Shown: in pieces, positions 17,775-26,403 of the stretch | Position numbering within the stretch: position 1 is the stretch's first letter | Layout: every line of letters starts with the position of its first letter | Assembly (NCBI RefSeq): GCF_038900095.1 | Contig: NZ_JBBMQQ010000012.1 | Coordinates: 1-64,000 of the forward strand | Reading direction: 5' to 3' | DNA length: 64,000 bases | Origin: Hoeflea sp038900095 | GTDB lineage: Bacteria; Pseudomonadota; Alphaproteobacteria; Rhizobiales; Rhizobiaceae | Made by a program: the position numbers and the translations under genes | The notes under the pieces: model-generated | Databases searched by the model: none | Told to the model about the DNA's origin: nothing | The model's input: only the letters and a program-made list of their open reading frames with translations

Positions 17775-17898
17775 CAGGTCTCACGCGATCAATGGTTTGC
17801 TGAGCGCGGCTTAGCAAGGGCTGCGCCAAAAGTCACCTTCCCTTACCGCAAAAACCGAGCATGTGACTTGATCGCAAAGCCCAGTGTCACGCTGAAAA

Positions 17899-18150
17899 TC
17901 AAGCGTCGGTCGAAAGGGTTTTGTGCGAACCGTCGCAGAAGGGCTGGCCATCGGTCTGTTTGCAGGCACAGAAGAACTTGGCAGCGCTTTCCTCGGCGGT
18001 CCACTTGACCGGGGAGAACTCCGAGCCCTTGTGGCTGCCATCACAAAACGGCTGCTTGCTGGAAAGCCCGCAGGCACACCAGAAATAGCTTTTGCCGGCT
18101 TCGACCTCGATACGGATAGGCGCGGTTCCGGCGACGTGACCCTTGGTCAT
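17899..18150 (-). CDS. CDGSH iron-sulfur domain protein
   Basis: 83 aa with two CDGSH motifs, CACGLSSKQPFCDGSH (Cys25, Cys27, Cys36, His40) and CACKQTDGQPFCDGSH (Cys61, Cys63, Cys72, His76). Each should hold a labile [2Fe-2S] cluster by three Cys and one His. Such double-CDGSH proteins act in redox or cluster transfer; the partner is unknown. ATG 18150 follows AAGGAG. The frame extends to 18186 without support. No membrane anchor, so cytoplasmic. It sits between DUF2207 and glyS on the same strand. Confidence 0.92.
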   Translation of the reverse strand: MTKGHVAGTAPIRIEVEAGKSYFWCACGLSSKQPFCDGSHKGSEFSPVKWTAEESAAKFFCACKQTDGQPFCDGSHKTLSTDA

Positions 18151-18272
18151 GACAACTCCTTGATGGCTTGAATAACACCCAGCCACGATATCCTGCCGGC
18201 AGGCGAGTGCAAGCGCGCAGGCATCAACAGCGCGTGAACATCGGGCTGGGGCTCACGTGTTCCGGGCCGGGT

Positions 18273-20201
18273 CTACCAGCCGCCACCGCCGCCACCGCCG
18301 CCGCCGCCGCCGGAGGAGCCTCCGCCGGACGACCCGGACGAACTCTTGGGTTGCGGCATCGAGGCGGCCATCGCCGCAGAAACAGCCGCCACCGAGGACG
18401 CCGCCGCAGCGCCGATATTGCCCGGCGACCAGGAGTTGCCACGGTACCATTGCGGCCGATAGCTGTCCTTGCGGGCTGGCGCCACCCGTGCCAGATGCGC
18501 GGCCCAGGCTTCGGACCAGGGTTTTTCGACACCAAGGCCAGCGGCATAGGGCAGGAAGCGCTCGAACAGCTCTTCGGACATTTTAGGCGCATCACGCATG
18601 TTGAGGCGGTTGGTTTCAGCGGTTTCGAGATAGAGCTTGAAGCCCTTGATATCGGCCAGCACCTTGGCGCCTTCCGGCGTTGGCGCGCCAAGAAGCCAGG
18701 TCATCATGATCATGAGGCCAATGCCGAAGATCACCAGCGCGGCGGCAAACCGGTAGATTATCAAATCACCGGGTATCGCAACGAGGACGACGCCGAGCAG
18801 GAAAACGAAAGCGCCGGCCAGCATCAGGATCCTGCCGCCAAATGCGAAATCCCCGCCGTGAAGCGCGCTGCGTCCGGCAAGCCAAACGCCGCCACCGGCC
18901 ACCGAAGTGATCAGCACACAGATTATATAGAACAAGCCGTCATCCGGCGGATCCTGAAGCACCAGGCCGATGACAAAAGTGGCGACGGCAAGGAGAGCGC
19001 CAAGGATGAAACGACCGATGTTGGACTTGTAATATTTTCCGGAATATTCCGACGAGATTGCCGACTGGAAGCTGGCCAAGGCGCTTTGCAGGGTGGACCC
19101 GTTTTTCTTGTTGAGGGTCATTTCCTCGCGATGACCCAGGAGACCGGAAAACAACACTTCCTCACCCGCAGGCAAAACGGCCGGTTCCGGCTCGTCCGTC
19201 GCAGGGCCGCGCAGCAATGTCACGCCCCCATGGTCGCTCTCTTCAATGCGCAGGAAACGTTTGACGCCGAGCGACAACAATGCGGCGATGAAGGGAAGGC
19301 TGATGCCCCTTTTTCCTGACCTGAAGCCGTTGAAATGCGCATAGGACAGGGCCGCCGGCGACAGGTTCTCGGGCGGATGGAACAGCGGAATGACCGGCGG
19401 CGATGGCGGGTCGCGACCAACCTTGTTCCAGGCATAGAGATAATAGGCGGGAACGCCGAGCCAGCCGAGAATGAGCAGAAAAATGCCGGCATTGTCGCTG
19501 AACGCCGGGACTATGCCGCTCGCGTCCGGCGTGACAGCGCCCTTGTCGAAGCCGACCGCGATGGTCATGCCTTCCTCGGGACCGAGTGGCCGGGTCAGGG
19601 CAAAGCGGATGTCGGAGTTACCGATGATGGAGCCGGTGTAATTGCCGCCGGTGGCGCCAAACGCGCCGGTATAGGCCTTCACCTGATCCCTGATCACCCG
19701 GGCACCATCGGGCAGCTTCACACGGGCTTCCGCCGAAAGAATCGGGAAGCTCCAGAAATTGCCGGTAACGTTCCAGTAGAGTTCGTCAAAGCCGTCAAAG
19801 AACCGCAACTGCCGGGTGGTCACATAGCGGATCGTGTAGGTGTGTTCGCCGTGCGGAATGTAGGCATTGGCATCGCCGATATAGATGCGGAAGAAGCGTC
19901 CCTGCCATTCGGTGTTATGGGGGGCAGGCTGACCGTTGTGGAGCACCTCGACGAGCTCGAAGCCATTGCTCGACCACAGCCCCCACTCATCAAGCGCACG
20001 CAACGGGATATCGCGGTAGATGCCGCGGCGGATATCACGGCCTTCGGCATTGACGGTGATGGTTTCGGTGACCTCCAGCGAGGCGTCAGAGCGCACATCG
20101 ATGTCGGCGCGGAAATTGCGAATCTCTTCCCGCGCCAGGGAACCGCCGGTCAGCATCAGCGAAAGCAGCATTGCGGTGACGAGGGAAAGGAGCCATTTCA
20201 T
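18273..20201 (-). CDS. DUF2207 membrane protein with glycine-rich tail
   Basis: 642 aa. Signal peptide 1-23 (MKWLLSLVTAMLLSLMLTGG...), then the DUF2207 extracytoplasmic beta-domain (~24-250: VTETITVNAEGRDIRRGIYRDIP, NFWSFPI, TRPLGPEEGMTIAVGF). Membrane helices lie near 262-285 and in a cluster ~410-540, with a cytoplasmic part ending in LPYAAGLGVEKPWSEAW and a tail SSGGG-SS-Gly11-Trp. Function is unknown; it commonly pairs with LemA, which here lies two genes upstream. Its ATG overlaps the aroA stop codon by four bases (ATGA), so translation is coupled to aroA. The Gly run is coded by GCC-type triplets prone to slippage. Confidence 0.88.
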   Translation of the reverse strand: MKWLLSLVTAMLLSLMLTGGSLAREEIRNFRADIDVRSDASLEVTETITVNAEGRDIRRGIYRDIPLRALDEWGLWSSNGFELVEVLHNGQPAPHNTEWQGRFFRIYIGDANAYIPHGEHTYTIRYVTTRQLRFFDGFDELYWNVTGNFWSFPILSAEARVKLPDGARVIRDQVKAYTGAFGATGGNYTGSIIGNSDIRFALTRPLGPEEGMTIAVGFDKGAVTPDASGIVPAFSDNAGIFLLILGWLGVPAYYLYAWNKVGRDPPSPPVIPLFHPPENLSPAALSYAHFNGFRSGKRGISLPFIAALLSLGVKRFLRIEESDHGGVTLLRGPATDEPEPAVLPAGEEVLFSGLLGHREEMTLNKKNGSTLQSALASFQSAISSEYSGKYYKSNIGRFILGALLAVATFVIGLVLQDPPDDGLFYIICVLITSVAGGGVWLAGRSALHGGDFAFGGRILMLAGAFVFLLGVVLVAIPGDLIIYRFAAALVIFGIGLMIMMTWLLGAPTPEGAKVLADIKGFKLYLETAETNRLNMRDAPKMSEELFERFLPYAAGLGVEKPWSEAWAAHLARVAPARKDSYRPQWYRGNSWSPGNIGAAAASSVAAVSAAMAASMPQPKSSSGSSGGGSSGGGGGGGGGGGW

Positions 20202-21463
20202 CGCGGGATCTCCTGCAGGTAGGTGACGCCGAGTGAGGCCAGCGCATCCCAATAGCCGGGATAGGTCTTGCCGACGCATTTTGGATCTAGAATGGTGATG
20301 CCAGCAGTCTTGAGGCCGGCAAGGGCGAAGCTCATGGCGATGCGGTGATCGGCGAAAGTGTCAATCTCGGCGGGCGAGGTCTGGCCGGCAAGCGCTGGAT
20401 CGGAGTTGACGATGAGATCATCGCCCTCTTCGCGGGCCAGGCCATCGCGGATGGCATTGAGGCCGAGCGAGAGCGCGCGCACCCGGTCGCATTCCTTGAC
20501 GCGCAGGTTGGCGATGCCGGTGAAGCGGACCGGTGTGATGTTGTAGGCAGCCAGCACGGCGATGGTGGGAATGGCGTCCTGCATCTGCGAGCCGTCAATG
20601 ATGGCGGGCATGTTCGGAAAAGCCGAGATCACCTCGAAGGCCCTGGCGTCGGGCTGGGTGAAATCCGATGCGGCCGTGCCGATGTCGATGTGACCACCGG
20701 TCAGCGCTTCCGCGCCCCAGAGATAGGTGGCGGCCGAGGCATCGGGCTCGATGTGGAAATCGGCAGCGCGATAACCGGTGGGTTCGATCCGCCAGTTCGA
20801 TGGCGTGACTTGCTCGACCTCGGCTCCGAAAGCCCGCATCGCGGCCAGCGTCAGGTCGATATAACCACGCGCGCCGATGTCATCGCCGGCGAGTTCGATG
20901 GTGAAAGGCTTGCCGGCGCAAGGCGCGGCCATCAACAATGCAGAGACATACTGGCTCGACAAGCCGGCATCGATGACAACGTGATGTGACTTGAAGCCGC
21001 CGGTGCCGTGGATGGTAACCGGGGGGCATCCGGTGGGTGCGGAGACATCGACGCCCAGGGAGTGGAGCGCATCGACCAGCGGCGTGATCGGCCGCTTGCG
21101 CATGTGCTCATCGCCATCAACGACGAAGCGGCCATTGCCGAGGGCGACCGCCGCGGTCAGGAACCGCGTCGCGGTGCCGGCATTGCCCAGGAACAGCGGC
21201 CCGGCGGACGGCTCGAGATACCCGGTTCCGCTGACCACGAAGGTGGTCGTATCGGGTTCCTCGATGCCCACGCCCATGGCACGCAGCGCATCGGCCATGT
21301 AGCGCGTGTCATCGCTCTTGAGCGCACCGGTCAGCCGGCTCGTGCCCCTGGCGAGACCTGCCAGCAGAAGCGCGCGGTTGGTGATCGACTTCGATCCCGG
21401 AGGCGCGACCGCGCCCGAGAGAGCATGTCGCGGCGGCAGGATCGTCAGTTTTTCAGATGTCAT
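20198..21463 (-). CDS. aroA: 3-phosphoshikimate 1-carboxyvinyltransferase (EPSP synthase), class I-like
   Basis: 421 aa, transfers enolpyruvyl from PEP to shikimate 3-phosphate. Motifs: PGSKSITNRALLLA (22-35), LFLGNAGTATRFL (90-102) and FADHRIAMSFAL near the C-terminus. The first motif is that of the E. coli-type enzyme, not the CP4-like class II form (PGDKSISHR) usual in rhizobia. Residue numbering matches E. coli in the LGNAGTAMRP loop, and position 101 is Phe where E. coli has Pro. It sits between lemA and DUF2207 in one transcription unit; GAGAA precedes ATG 21463. Whether the genome also carries a class II aroA cannot be seen. Confidence 0.93.
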   Translation of the reverse strand: MTSEKLTILPPRHALSGAVAPPGSKSITNRALLLAGLARGTSRLTGALKSDDTRYMADALRAMGVGIEEPDTTTFVVSGTGYLEPSAGPLFLGNAGTATRFLTAAVALGNGRFVVDGDEHMRKRPITPLVDALHSLGVDVSAPTGCPPVTIHGTGGFKSHHVVIDAGLSSQYVSALLMAAPCAGKPFTIELAGDDIGARGYIDLTLAAMRAFGAEVEQVTPSNWRIEPTGYRAADFHIEPDASAATYLWGAEALTGGHIDIGTAASDFTQPDARAFEVISAFPNMPAIIDGSQMQDAIPTIAVLAAYNITPVRFTGIANLRVKECDRVRALSLGLNAIRDGLAREEGDDLIVNSDPALAGQTSPAEIDTFADHRIAMSFALAGLKTAGITILDPKCVGKTYPGYWDALASLGVTYLQEIPR

Positions 21464-21499
21464 TTTTCATTCTCGAACAATCCGGCCTTCACGGCGCGG

Positions 21500-22057
21500 T
21501 CAGAACTTGACCTTCGGGACGGCACGGTCGGCCTCATCCTCGATCTCGAAGTATTCCGCCTTGACGAAACCGAACTGCCTGGCGATCAGCATCGACGGGA
21601 AGGTTTCCACCGACACATTGAGATTGCGCACGGCGCCGTTGTAATAGCGGCGCGACATCGAGATCTCGTTTTCGGTTTCTTCCAGCGCCTGTTGGAATTC
21701 CTTGAAATTCTCGTTGGCCTTGAGGTCGGGATAGTTCTCGGCCACGGCCATCAGCCGTCCGAGAGCGCCGCTGAGCGCGCCTTCGATGGAGGCCCGCTGT
21801 TCGGGCGAACCGGAGCTGCCGGCCACAGCCTGGCTGCGCAGGCGGGTGACTTCCTCAAGAAGCTCCTTCTCGTGCGTCATGTAGCCCTTGACGGCTTCGA
21901 GCAGGTTGGGGATCAGGTCGGCGCGGCGCTTGAGCTGCACGTCGATGCCGCTCCAGCCCTCGCCCGCCATCTGGCGGTTCTTGACCAGCGTGTTGTAAAG
22001 CGAAATCGCGTAAAGCACGATGCCGACCAGCACCGCCAAGAAAATCCAAGTCCCCAT
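21500..22057 (-). CDS. LemA family protein
   Basis: 185 aa. One N-terminal membrane segment (~3-20, MGTWIFLAVLVGIVLYAIS), then the LemA helical domain: KNRQMAGEGWSGIDVQLKRR..LIPNLLEAVKGY, the E-rich helix EKELLEEVTRLRSQA, and ENFKEFQQALEETENEISMSRRYYN...VRNLNVSVETFPS. The domain is a cytoplasmic-side or periplasmic helical bundle of unknown activity. ATG 22057 follows GGGAGTGG. It is usually coupled to DUF2207/TPM proteins; here aroA comes between them. Confidence 0.93.
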   Translation of the reverse strand: MGTWIFLAVLVGIVLYAISLYNTLVKNRQMAGEGWSGIDVQLKRRADLIPNLLEAVKGYMTHEKELLEEVTRLRSQAVAGSSGSPEQRASIEGALSGALGRLMAVAENYPDLKANENFKEFQQALEETENEISMSRRYYNGAVRNLNVSVETFPSMLIARQFGFVKAEYFEIEDEADRAVPKVKF

Positions 22058-22371
22058 CCGTCCACTCCCGGCTTTATACCATTCCCAGAATCTTTGCGCA
22101 GGCCCAGCCTGACAGCGAAACGACCTTACGCACACTCATCGCAAAAATCCACGGGATAGGCCACGTCCGCGCAACGCGGAGGATTGCACCTTCAGAGGAA
22201 GACGTTTCGGCGGCCCGCACTCCGGCGCAAGAGATGTCCCGGAATCGGAATTCATACCGGCGCTGTCAAGCAATGGTTTACCATTCCAAGCCCATACTCC
22301 GCACTTCAGCCCGTGCATGATGCCGGGCTTTTGCATGCCGGCGAGCTTCGCCGATACAGGATTTTTGCGAC
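22058..22371. other. Divergent intergenic region lemA / PAS-GGDEF
   Basis: About 314 bases without a credible gene. On the minus strand a CTTGAC hexamer (22265-22270 in plus coordinates) could be a -35 box for lemA, but its -10 partner is weak. A short inverted repeat AATGG-tttA-CCATT lies at 22272-22285. No known sRNA was recognised. Confidence 0.4.
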
Positions 22372-23859
22372 ATGAAGACCTTTAACGCCGCTATTTTCGA
22401 CCTCGCGCCCGTCGCCATGTGGATCGAAGATTTTTCCGGGGTCAAGCGTCAGTTTGACCAGTGGCGCAGCGAGGGAGTGGAGGATATCCGCGCCTTCCTG
22501 AAGGAAGACATGTCGCGCGTCGTCAGCTGCTCGCGGAAGATCAGGGTGCTGGACGTCAACAGCAAGACACTCGAGCTGTTCGAAGCCAGGGATCTAGAGC
22601 ATCTGGTGGACAACCTTTCCGTGGTGTTTCGCGACGACATGCTCGAAAGCCATGTCAACGAACTGGCGGCGCTGTGGGACGGCAAGACGGAATTCTCAAG
22701 CAACGCGGTCAACTACTCACTATCCGGACGGCGGATGGACATCCAGCTGAAGGGATCGATCCTGCCTGGCCACGAGGAGACGCTCGGCCAGATCCTGCTG
22801 ACGACGGAAGACGTGACAGACCGGGAAGACGCGCGGCGCAATGAAGTTCAAAGCCGCCAGCACGCCGAAGGCCTGTTCGAGTACTCGCCGGTGTCGCTCT
22901 GGGTCGAGGATTTCAGCGAAATCAGAAACCTGATCGAAACCGTGCGTGAGCGCGGCATTGTCGATTTCCGTGTTTTCATGGACGTGCATCCGGAATTCGT
23001 GCACCAGTGCATGAGCGAAATCCGGGTGATTGATGTCAACCAGGCAACGCTTGACCTGTTCTGCGCCCCCGATGTTCAAACATTGCTGCACCGCCAGCCC
23101 GAGATATTCCGCGACGAAATGGAAAAGCCGTTTCGCGAACAGCTGATGGATCTCTGGGACGGCAAGCTTTTCCATCAGCGCGAAGTGATCAATTATGCGC
23201 TCGACGGCTCGATACGGCATATCCTTCTGCATTTCGCAGTGCTGCCGGGACATGAAGAGGACTGGTCACGGGTTCAGGTGGCACTCACCGACATCACCGC
23301 CCGCAAGAAGGCCGAAACCTATCTCGAATATCTCGGCAAGCATGATGTGCTGACAAAGCTGCACAATCGCGCCTTTTACATGGACGAGATGAACCGGCTC
23401 GAGCGCAAGCCGCTGCGCCCGGTCTCGGCCATCGTGATGGATCTCAACGGCCTGAAGGACGCCAACGACCAGCTTGGCCACGATGCCGGTGACGCGCTGC
23501 TGCGCCGGTTCGGCGAAGTGCTCAACAGCGTGATTTCGCGTCCCAACCACGCTGCCCGCATCGGTGGCGACGAATTCATCGTGCTGATGCCCGGATCCGA
23601 CAAGAAAGCCGCGGCTGCGATGGTCGATACCATTCACGAATTGCTGCACATCAACAACCAGTTCTATTCCAACGCGCCGATCAGCGTATCGATCGGCACC
23701 GCCACCAGCGAGGTCGGCGAGTCGATGGAAGAACTGGTCAAGCGGGCTGACCGGCTGATGTATGAAGACAAGCGCGCCTACCACAAGAGCCGCGGGTCCA
23801 ATCAGGTTCAGGACGGAAAATCAGCTGGTCCCGGCCACACGTCCGTTTCTGTCACCTGA
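22372..23859 (+). CDS. Diguanylate cyclase with two tandem PAS-like modules
   Basis: 495 aa, no membrane segments. Residues 12-150 and 172-310 are two copies of one PAS-like module in exact register, offset by 160 residues: SPVSLWVEDFS, IRVIDVN..TL.LF, FRDEM, LWDGK and LPGHEE recur in both. The GGDEF domain spans ~320-480 with an intact RIGGDEF (398-402), DLNGLKDANDQLGHDAGDALL and the C-terminal RADRLMYEDKRAYH. No RxxD inhibitory site is present nine residues before GGDEF, so product feedback is probably weak. It should make c-di-GMP from two GTP in response to a signal sensed by the PAS modules. ATG 22372 lies just upstream of the conserved part. Confidence 0.93.
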   Translation: MKTFNAAIFDLAPVAMWIEDFSGVKRQFDQWRSEGVEDIRAFLKEDMSRVVSCSRKIRVLDVNSKTLELFEARDLEHLVDNLSVVFRDDMLESHVNELAALWDGKTEFSSNAVNYSLSGRRMDIQLKGSILPGHEETLGQILLTTEDVTDREDARRNEVQSRQHAEGLFEYSPVSLWVEDFSEIRNLIETVRERGIVDFRVFMDVHPEFVHQCMSEIRVIDVNQATLDLFCAPDVQTLLHRQPEIFRDEMEKPFREQLMDLWDGKLFHQREVINYALDGSIRHILLHFAVLPGHEEDWSRVQVALTDITARKKAETYLEYLGKHDVLTKLHNRAFYMDEMNRLERKPLRPVSAIVMDLNGLKDANDQLGHDAGDALLRRFGEVLNSVISRPNHAARIGGDEFIVLMPGSDKKAAAAMVDTIHELLHINNQFYSNAPISVSIGTATSEVGESMEELVKRADRLMYEDKRAYHKSRGSNQVQDGKSAGPGHTSVSVT

Positions 23860-23986
23860 GGCACCACGAGCCGCAGGTCCGGCGCCGGGCGAGGCAACGA
23901 CGGGTGACAGACGCTGTCTCCTGCCGCTAACGCCCGAGCGGTCTTTGATCCAGAAAACATGCGCGCGCCGCAGGTGCGCGATACGG

Positions 23987-24021
23987 CTTGCCGGGCAGCA
24001 ACCTGCCCGGACGCGGCAAGC
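23987..24021. terminator. Strong hairpin between the convergent GGDEF and glyQ genes
   Basis: Nested stem: CCGGGCAG pairs with CTGCCCGG around a 4-base CAAC loop, and GCTTG pairs with CAAGC with a bulge. It lies 5 bases past the glyQ stop and ~130 bases past the PAS-GGDEF stop. A U-tract is missing on both strands, so it may be a bidirectional or RNA-stabilising structure. Confidence 0.5.
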
Positions 24022-24025
24022 AGTC

Positions 24026-24979
24026 CTATTCCGCTGCCTGAAGGAAATTCGCGCCGCCGGCATCGGTCAGCAGGAAGGCCTCGCCGCACTGACGCGACAG
24101 ATTGCGCACGCGCAGGATATAGCCCTGGCGCTCGGTTACCGAAATCACGCCGCGGGCATCCAGCAGGTTGAAGACATGGCTTGCCTTGATGCACTGGTCG
24201 TAGGCCGGGAGCACGCATTTGTGCAGGGCACCGGGTTCGGTCGGCGCACCGGATTTCAGAATGGCTTCGCATTCCTTTTCCGCATCCTCGAAATGCTTGA
24301 GCAGGATCGCGGTGTCGGCCATCTCGAAATTGTAGCGTGAATATTCCTGCTCGGCCTGCAGGAAGACGTCGCCATAGGTGACTTTTTCAGCGCCTTCGCG
24401 GCCGTTGAAATTGAGATCGTAAACGTTATCGACGCCCTGCACATACATCGCCAGACGCTCAAGACCATAGGTCAGTTCGCCGGCCACGGGGGCACATTCG
24501 ATGCCGCAGACCTGCTGGAAGTAGGTAAACTGGCTGACTTCCATGCCGTCGCACCAGCATTCCCAGCCGAGACCCCAGGCGCCGAGCGTCGGGCTTTCCC
24601 AGTCATCCTCGACAAAGCGGATATCATGCAGCAACGGATCAACGCCGATGGCGGCGAGTGAGCCCAGATAGAGCTCCTGCAAGTTCGACGGATTGGGCTT
24701 CAGGATCACCTGATACTGGTAGTAGTGCTGCAACCGGTTGGGGTTTTCACCATAGCGGCCATCCTTGGGGCGGCGCGAGGGCTGCACATAGGCTGCATTC
24801 CAAGGCCTGGGGCCAAGCGCACGCAATGTCGTGGCCGGATGGAACGTGCCGGCGCCGACTTCCATGTCATAGGGCTGCAGCACGACGCAGCCGTAATCGG
24901 CCCAATAACGATGCAGGGCAAGAATGAGGCCCTGAAACGAGCGGGTGGGCTTCATGTGATCTGGAAGGGCTTCGGTCAT
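24026..24979 (-). CDS. glyQ: Glycyl-tRNA synthetase alpha subunit
   Basis: 317 aa from ATG 24979 (MTEALPDHM...; an internal ATG at 24955 is also possible). The alpha subunit holds the class II catalytic site that makes glycyl-adenylate. Conserved blocks: FQGLILALHRYWADYGCVVLQ, the AGTFHPATTLRALGP segment, YVQPSRRPKDGRYGENPNRLQHYYQ and the ELTYGLERLAMYVQG motif. It is the partner of glyS 6.3 kb downstream on the same strand. Confidence 0.96.
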   Translation of the reverse strand: MTEALPDHMKPTRSFQGLILALHRYWADYGCVVLQPYDMEVGAGTFHPATTLRALGPRPWNAAYVQPSRRPKDGRYGENPNRLQHYYQYQVILKPNPSNLQELYLGSLAAIGVDPLLHDIRFVEDDWESPTLGAWGLGWECWCDGMEVSQFTYFQQVCGIECAPVAGELTYGLERLAMYVQGVDNVYDLNFNGREGAEKVTYGDVFLQAEQEYSRYNFEMADTAILLKHFEDAEKECEAILKSGAPTEPGALHKCVLPAYDQCIKASHVFNLLDARGVISVTERQGYILRVRNLSRQCGEAFLLTDAGGANFLQAAE

Positions 24980-25120
24980 GGCTTGGGATCCGGATGGCGC
25001 ATCATTGGTTCGCGGGCTGCTCCGAGAGCGGCCCTGAATGTGCGCGACAGGTGCCACGGCTCATCTTTACGGTCAAGTGCGCGACTGCGCCAAGTGCGGG
25101 ATCAGGCAGGCAGGAAAGAT

Positions 25121-25312
25121 CTATTCGTCGGGTTTCCTGAGCCGGTATTCGCCGGTTTCGGGATCCTCGATCAGGGTTCCCTGCGCACCTGTACGGGTTT
25201 CCTTTTCCGCGTCCCTGACCTTGGCGCTGACGCGTTCGGCCTCGGCGACAAAACGCTTGTAGCCCAGCCAGGCAACCGCACCGACGGCGGCGAGCAGAAG
25301 AAGTTGCGGCAT
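25121..25312 (-). CDS. Small single-span membrane protein
   Basis: 63 aa from ATG 25312 after an AGGAAAGGA site. A hydrophobic segment at ~3-17 (PQLLLLAAVGAVAWL) is followed by a charged helix (RFVAEAERVSAKVRDAEKE) and a tail with LIEDPETGEYRLRKPDE. That tail is shared by small rhizobial proteins of unknown role. It lies between the S49 peptidase and glyQ on the same strand and is likely part of that operon. Confidence 0.8.
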   Translation of the reverse strand: MPQLLLLAAVGAVAWLGYKRFVAEAERVSAKVRDAEKETRTGAQGTLIEDPETGEYRLRKPDE

Positions 25313-25446
25313 TGTAGCGGTCCTTTCCTCACCCTGGAACCGGGCGTCCCTTTTGCAGACCGGAGCATTCCCTCCCCTCACCTGCCTTGTTTTGGCTGGC
25401 GGCAGTCAGGGCAACCCCATGAACCGCCAGACCTGCGCGTTTGGTA

Positions 25447-26304
25447 TCAGAGGCCGTAGCGTGCCCAAAGTGCGCGTTCATCGAGTGCATTCAAACCTGC
25501 TTCCCCAACTCCGGCAAGCGCATCCACGGCGAGCGATGCGCTCACGCCCGGAACGCGGCGGCCGAACAAGCCGCGCTGCGCGGTGATCAGGCGCATTTTC
25601 ACCTTGTCGCCGAAGCGGGCACGCAGCGCCGAACGGAGATCTCCCAGCTCATCGACCAGCCCAAGCTCCTTGCCGCGAATGCCGGTCCAGAAGCGTCCGG
25701 TGAACAGGTCCGGATCGTCCTTGAGACGCGCGCCGCGGCTGTCCTTGACGAGATCGATGAAGACCTTGTGAATATCGAGCTGCAGATCCTTCAAGCGGGT
25801 AATATCCTCGGGATTTTCCGGCTGGAACGGATCAAGCACCGACTTGTTTTCGCCAGCGGTATAAACCCGGCGTTCAACACCGATCTTGTCGATCAGCCCG
25901 GTGAACCCGAAGCCCGCGGAAATCACGCCGATGGATCCGACCACGGAAGACGGGTCAGCAATGATCTCGTCGCCGGCACAGGCGATCATGTAGCCGCCGG
26001 ACGCCGCCACGTCCTCGACGAATATCAGGACCTTCTTGTTCTTCTCGGCGGCCAGATCGCGGATCCGCTTGTAGATCAGGCGCGACTGAACCGGCGATCC
26101 GCCGGGTGAATTGATCACGATCGCCACCGCCGGCGCCTTCTTGTCGGCAAAGGCCCTGGCGAGCAAAGGAGCCACCGTCGCGATATTGAGGTTCTGGCGA
26201 AACTGGTTGCCACCGGCCATGATCTGGCCATGCAGCCTGACAACCGGAATGACAGTCAGATCCTTGCGGAACCGGGCGGGGTAGAAAGAACTCAAAGAAA
26301 CCAT
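25447..26304 (-). CDS. S49 family peptidase (SohB/SppA-like)
   Basis: 285 aa single-domain S49 serine peptidase, shorter than E. coli SppA. Motifs: VIVINSPGGSPVQS (~60-73) forming the oxyanion site, VEDVAASGGYMIACAGDEI (~98-116) with the nucleophile Ser, SSVVGSIGVISAGFGF, and a possible general-base Lys in FWTGIRGKELGLVDELG. Family members cut signal peptides or membrane proteins. No signal peptide is obvious at the N-terminus (MVSLSSFYPARFRK), although the region is moderately hydrophobic. ATG 26304 follows AGGAATGG. Confidence 0.9.
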   Translation of the reverse strand: MVSLSSFYPARFRKDLTVIPVVRLHGQIMAGGNQFRQNLNIATVAPLLARAFADKKAPAVAIVINSPGGSPVQSRLIYKRIRDLAAEKNKKVLIFVEDVAASGGYMIACAGDEIIADPSSVVGSIGVISAGFGFTGLIDKIGVERRVYTAGENKSVLDPFQPENPEDITRLKDLQLDIHKVFIDLVKDSRGARLKDDPDLFTGRFWTGIRGKELGLVDELGDLRSALRARFGDKVKMRLITAQRGLFGRRVPGVSASLAVDALAGVGEAGLNALDERALWARYGL

Positions 26305-26403
26305 GGTGGACCATTCCTGTTGTCGGCAGCATGACAAAGCCGGCATCTACATGCACCAAGCCATGTATGTCTTTTCTGTCCCAGTGCAATGGTGCGACAG
26401 GCG

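Noticed and set aside
16353..18008. Long plus-strand frame opposite glyS
   Set aside because: It is the antisense shadow of a conserved aminoacyl-tRNA synthetase gene, a common effect in GC-rich DNA.
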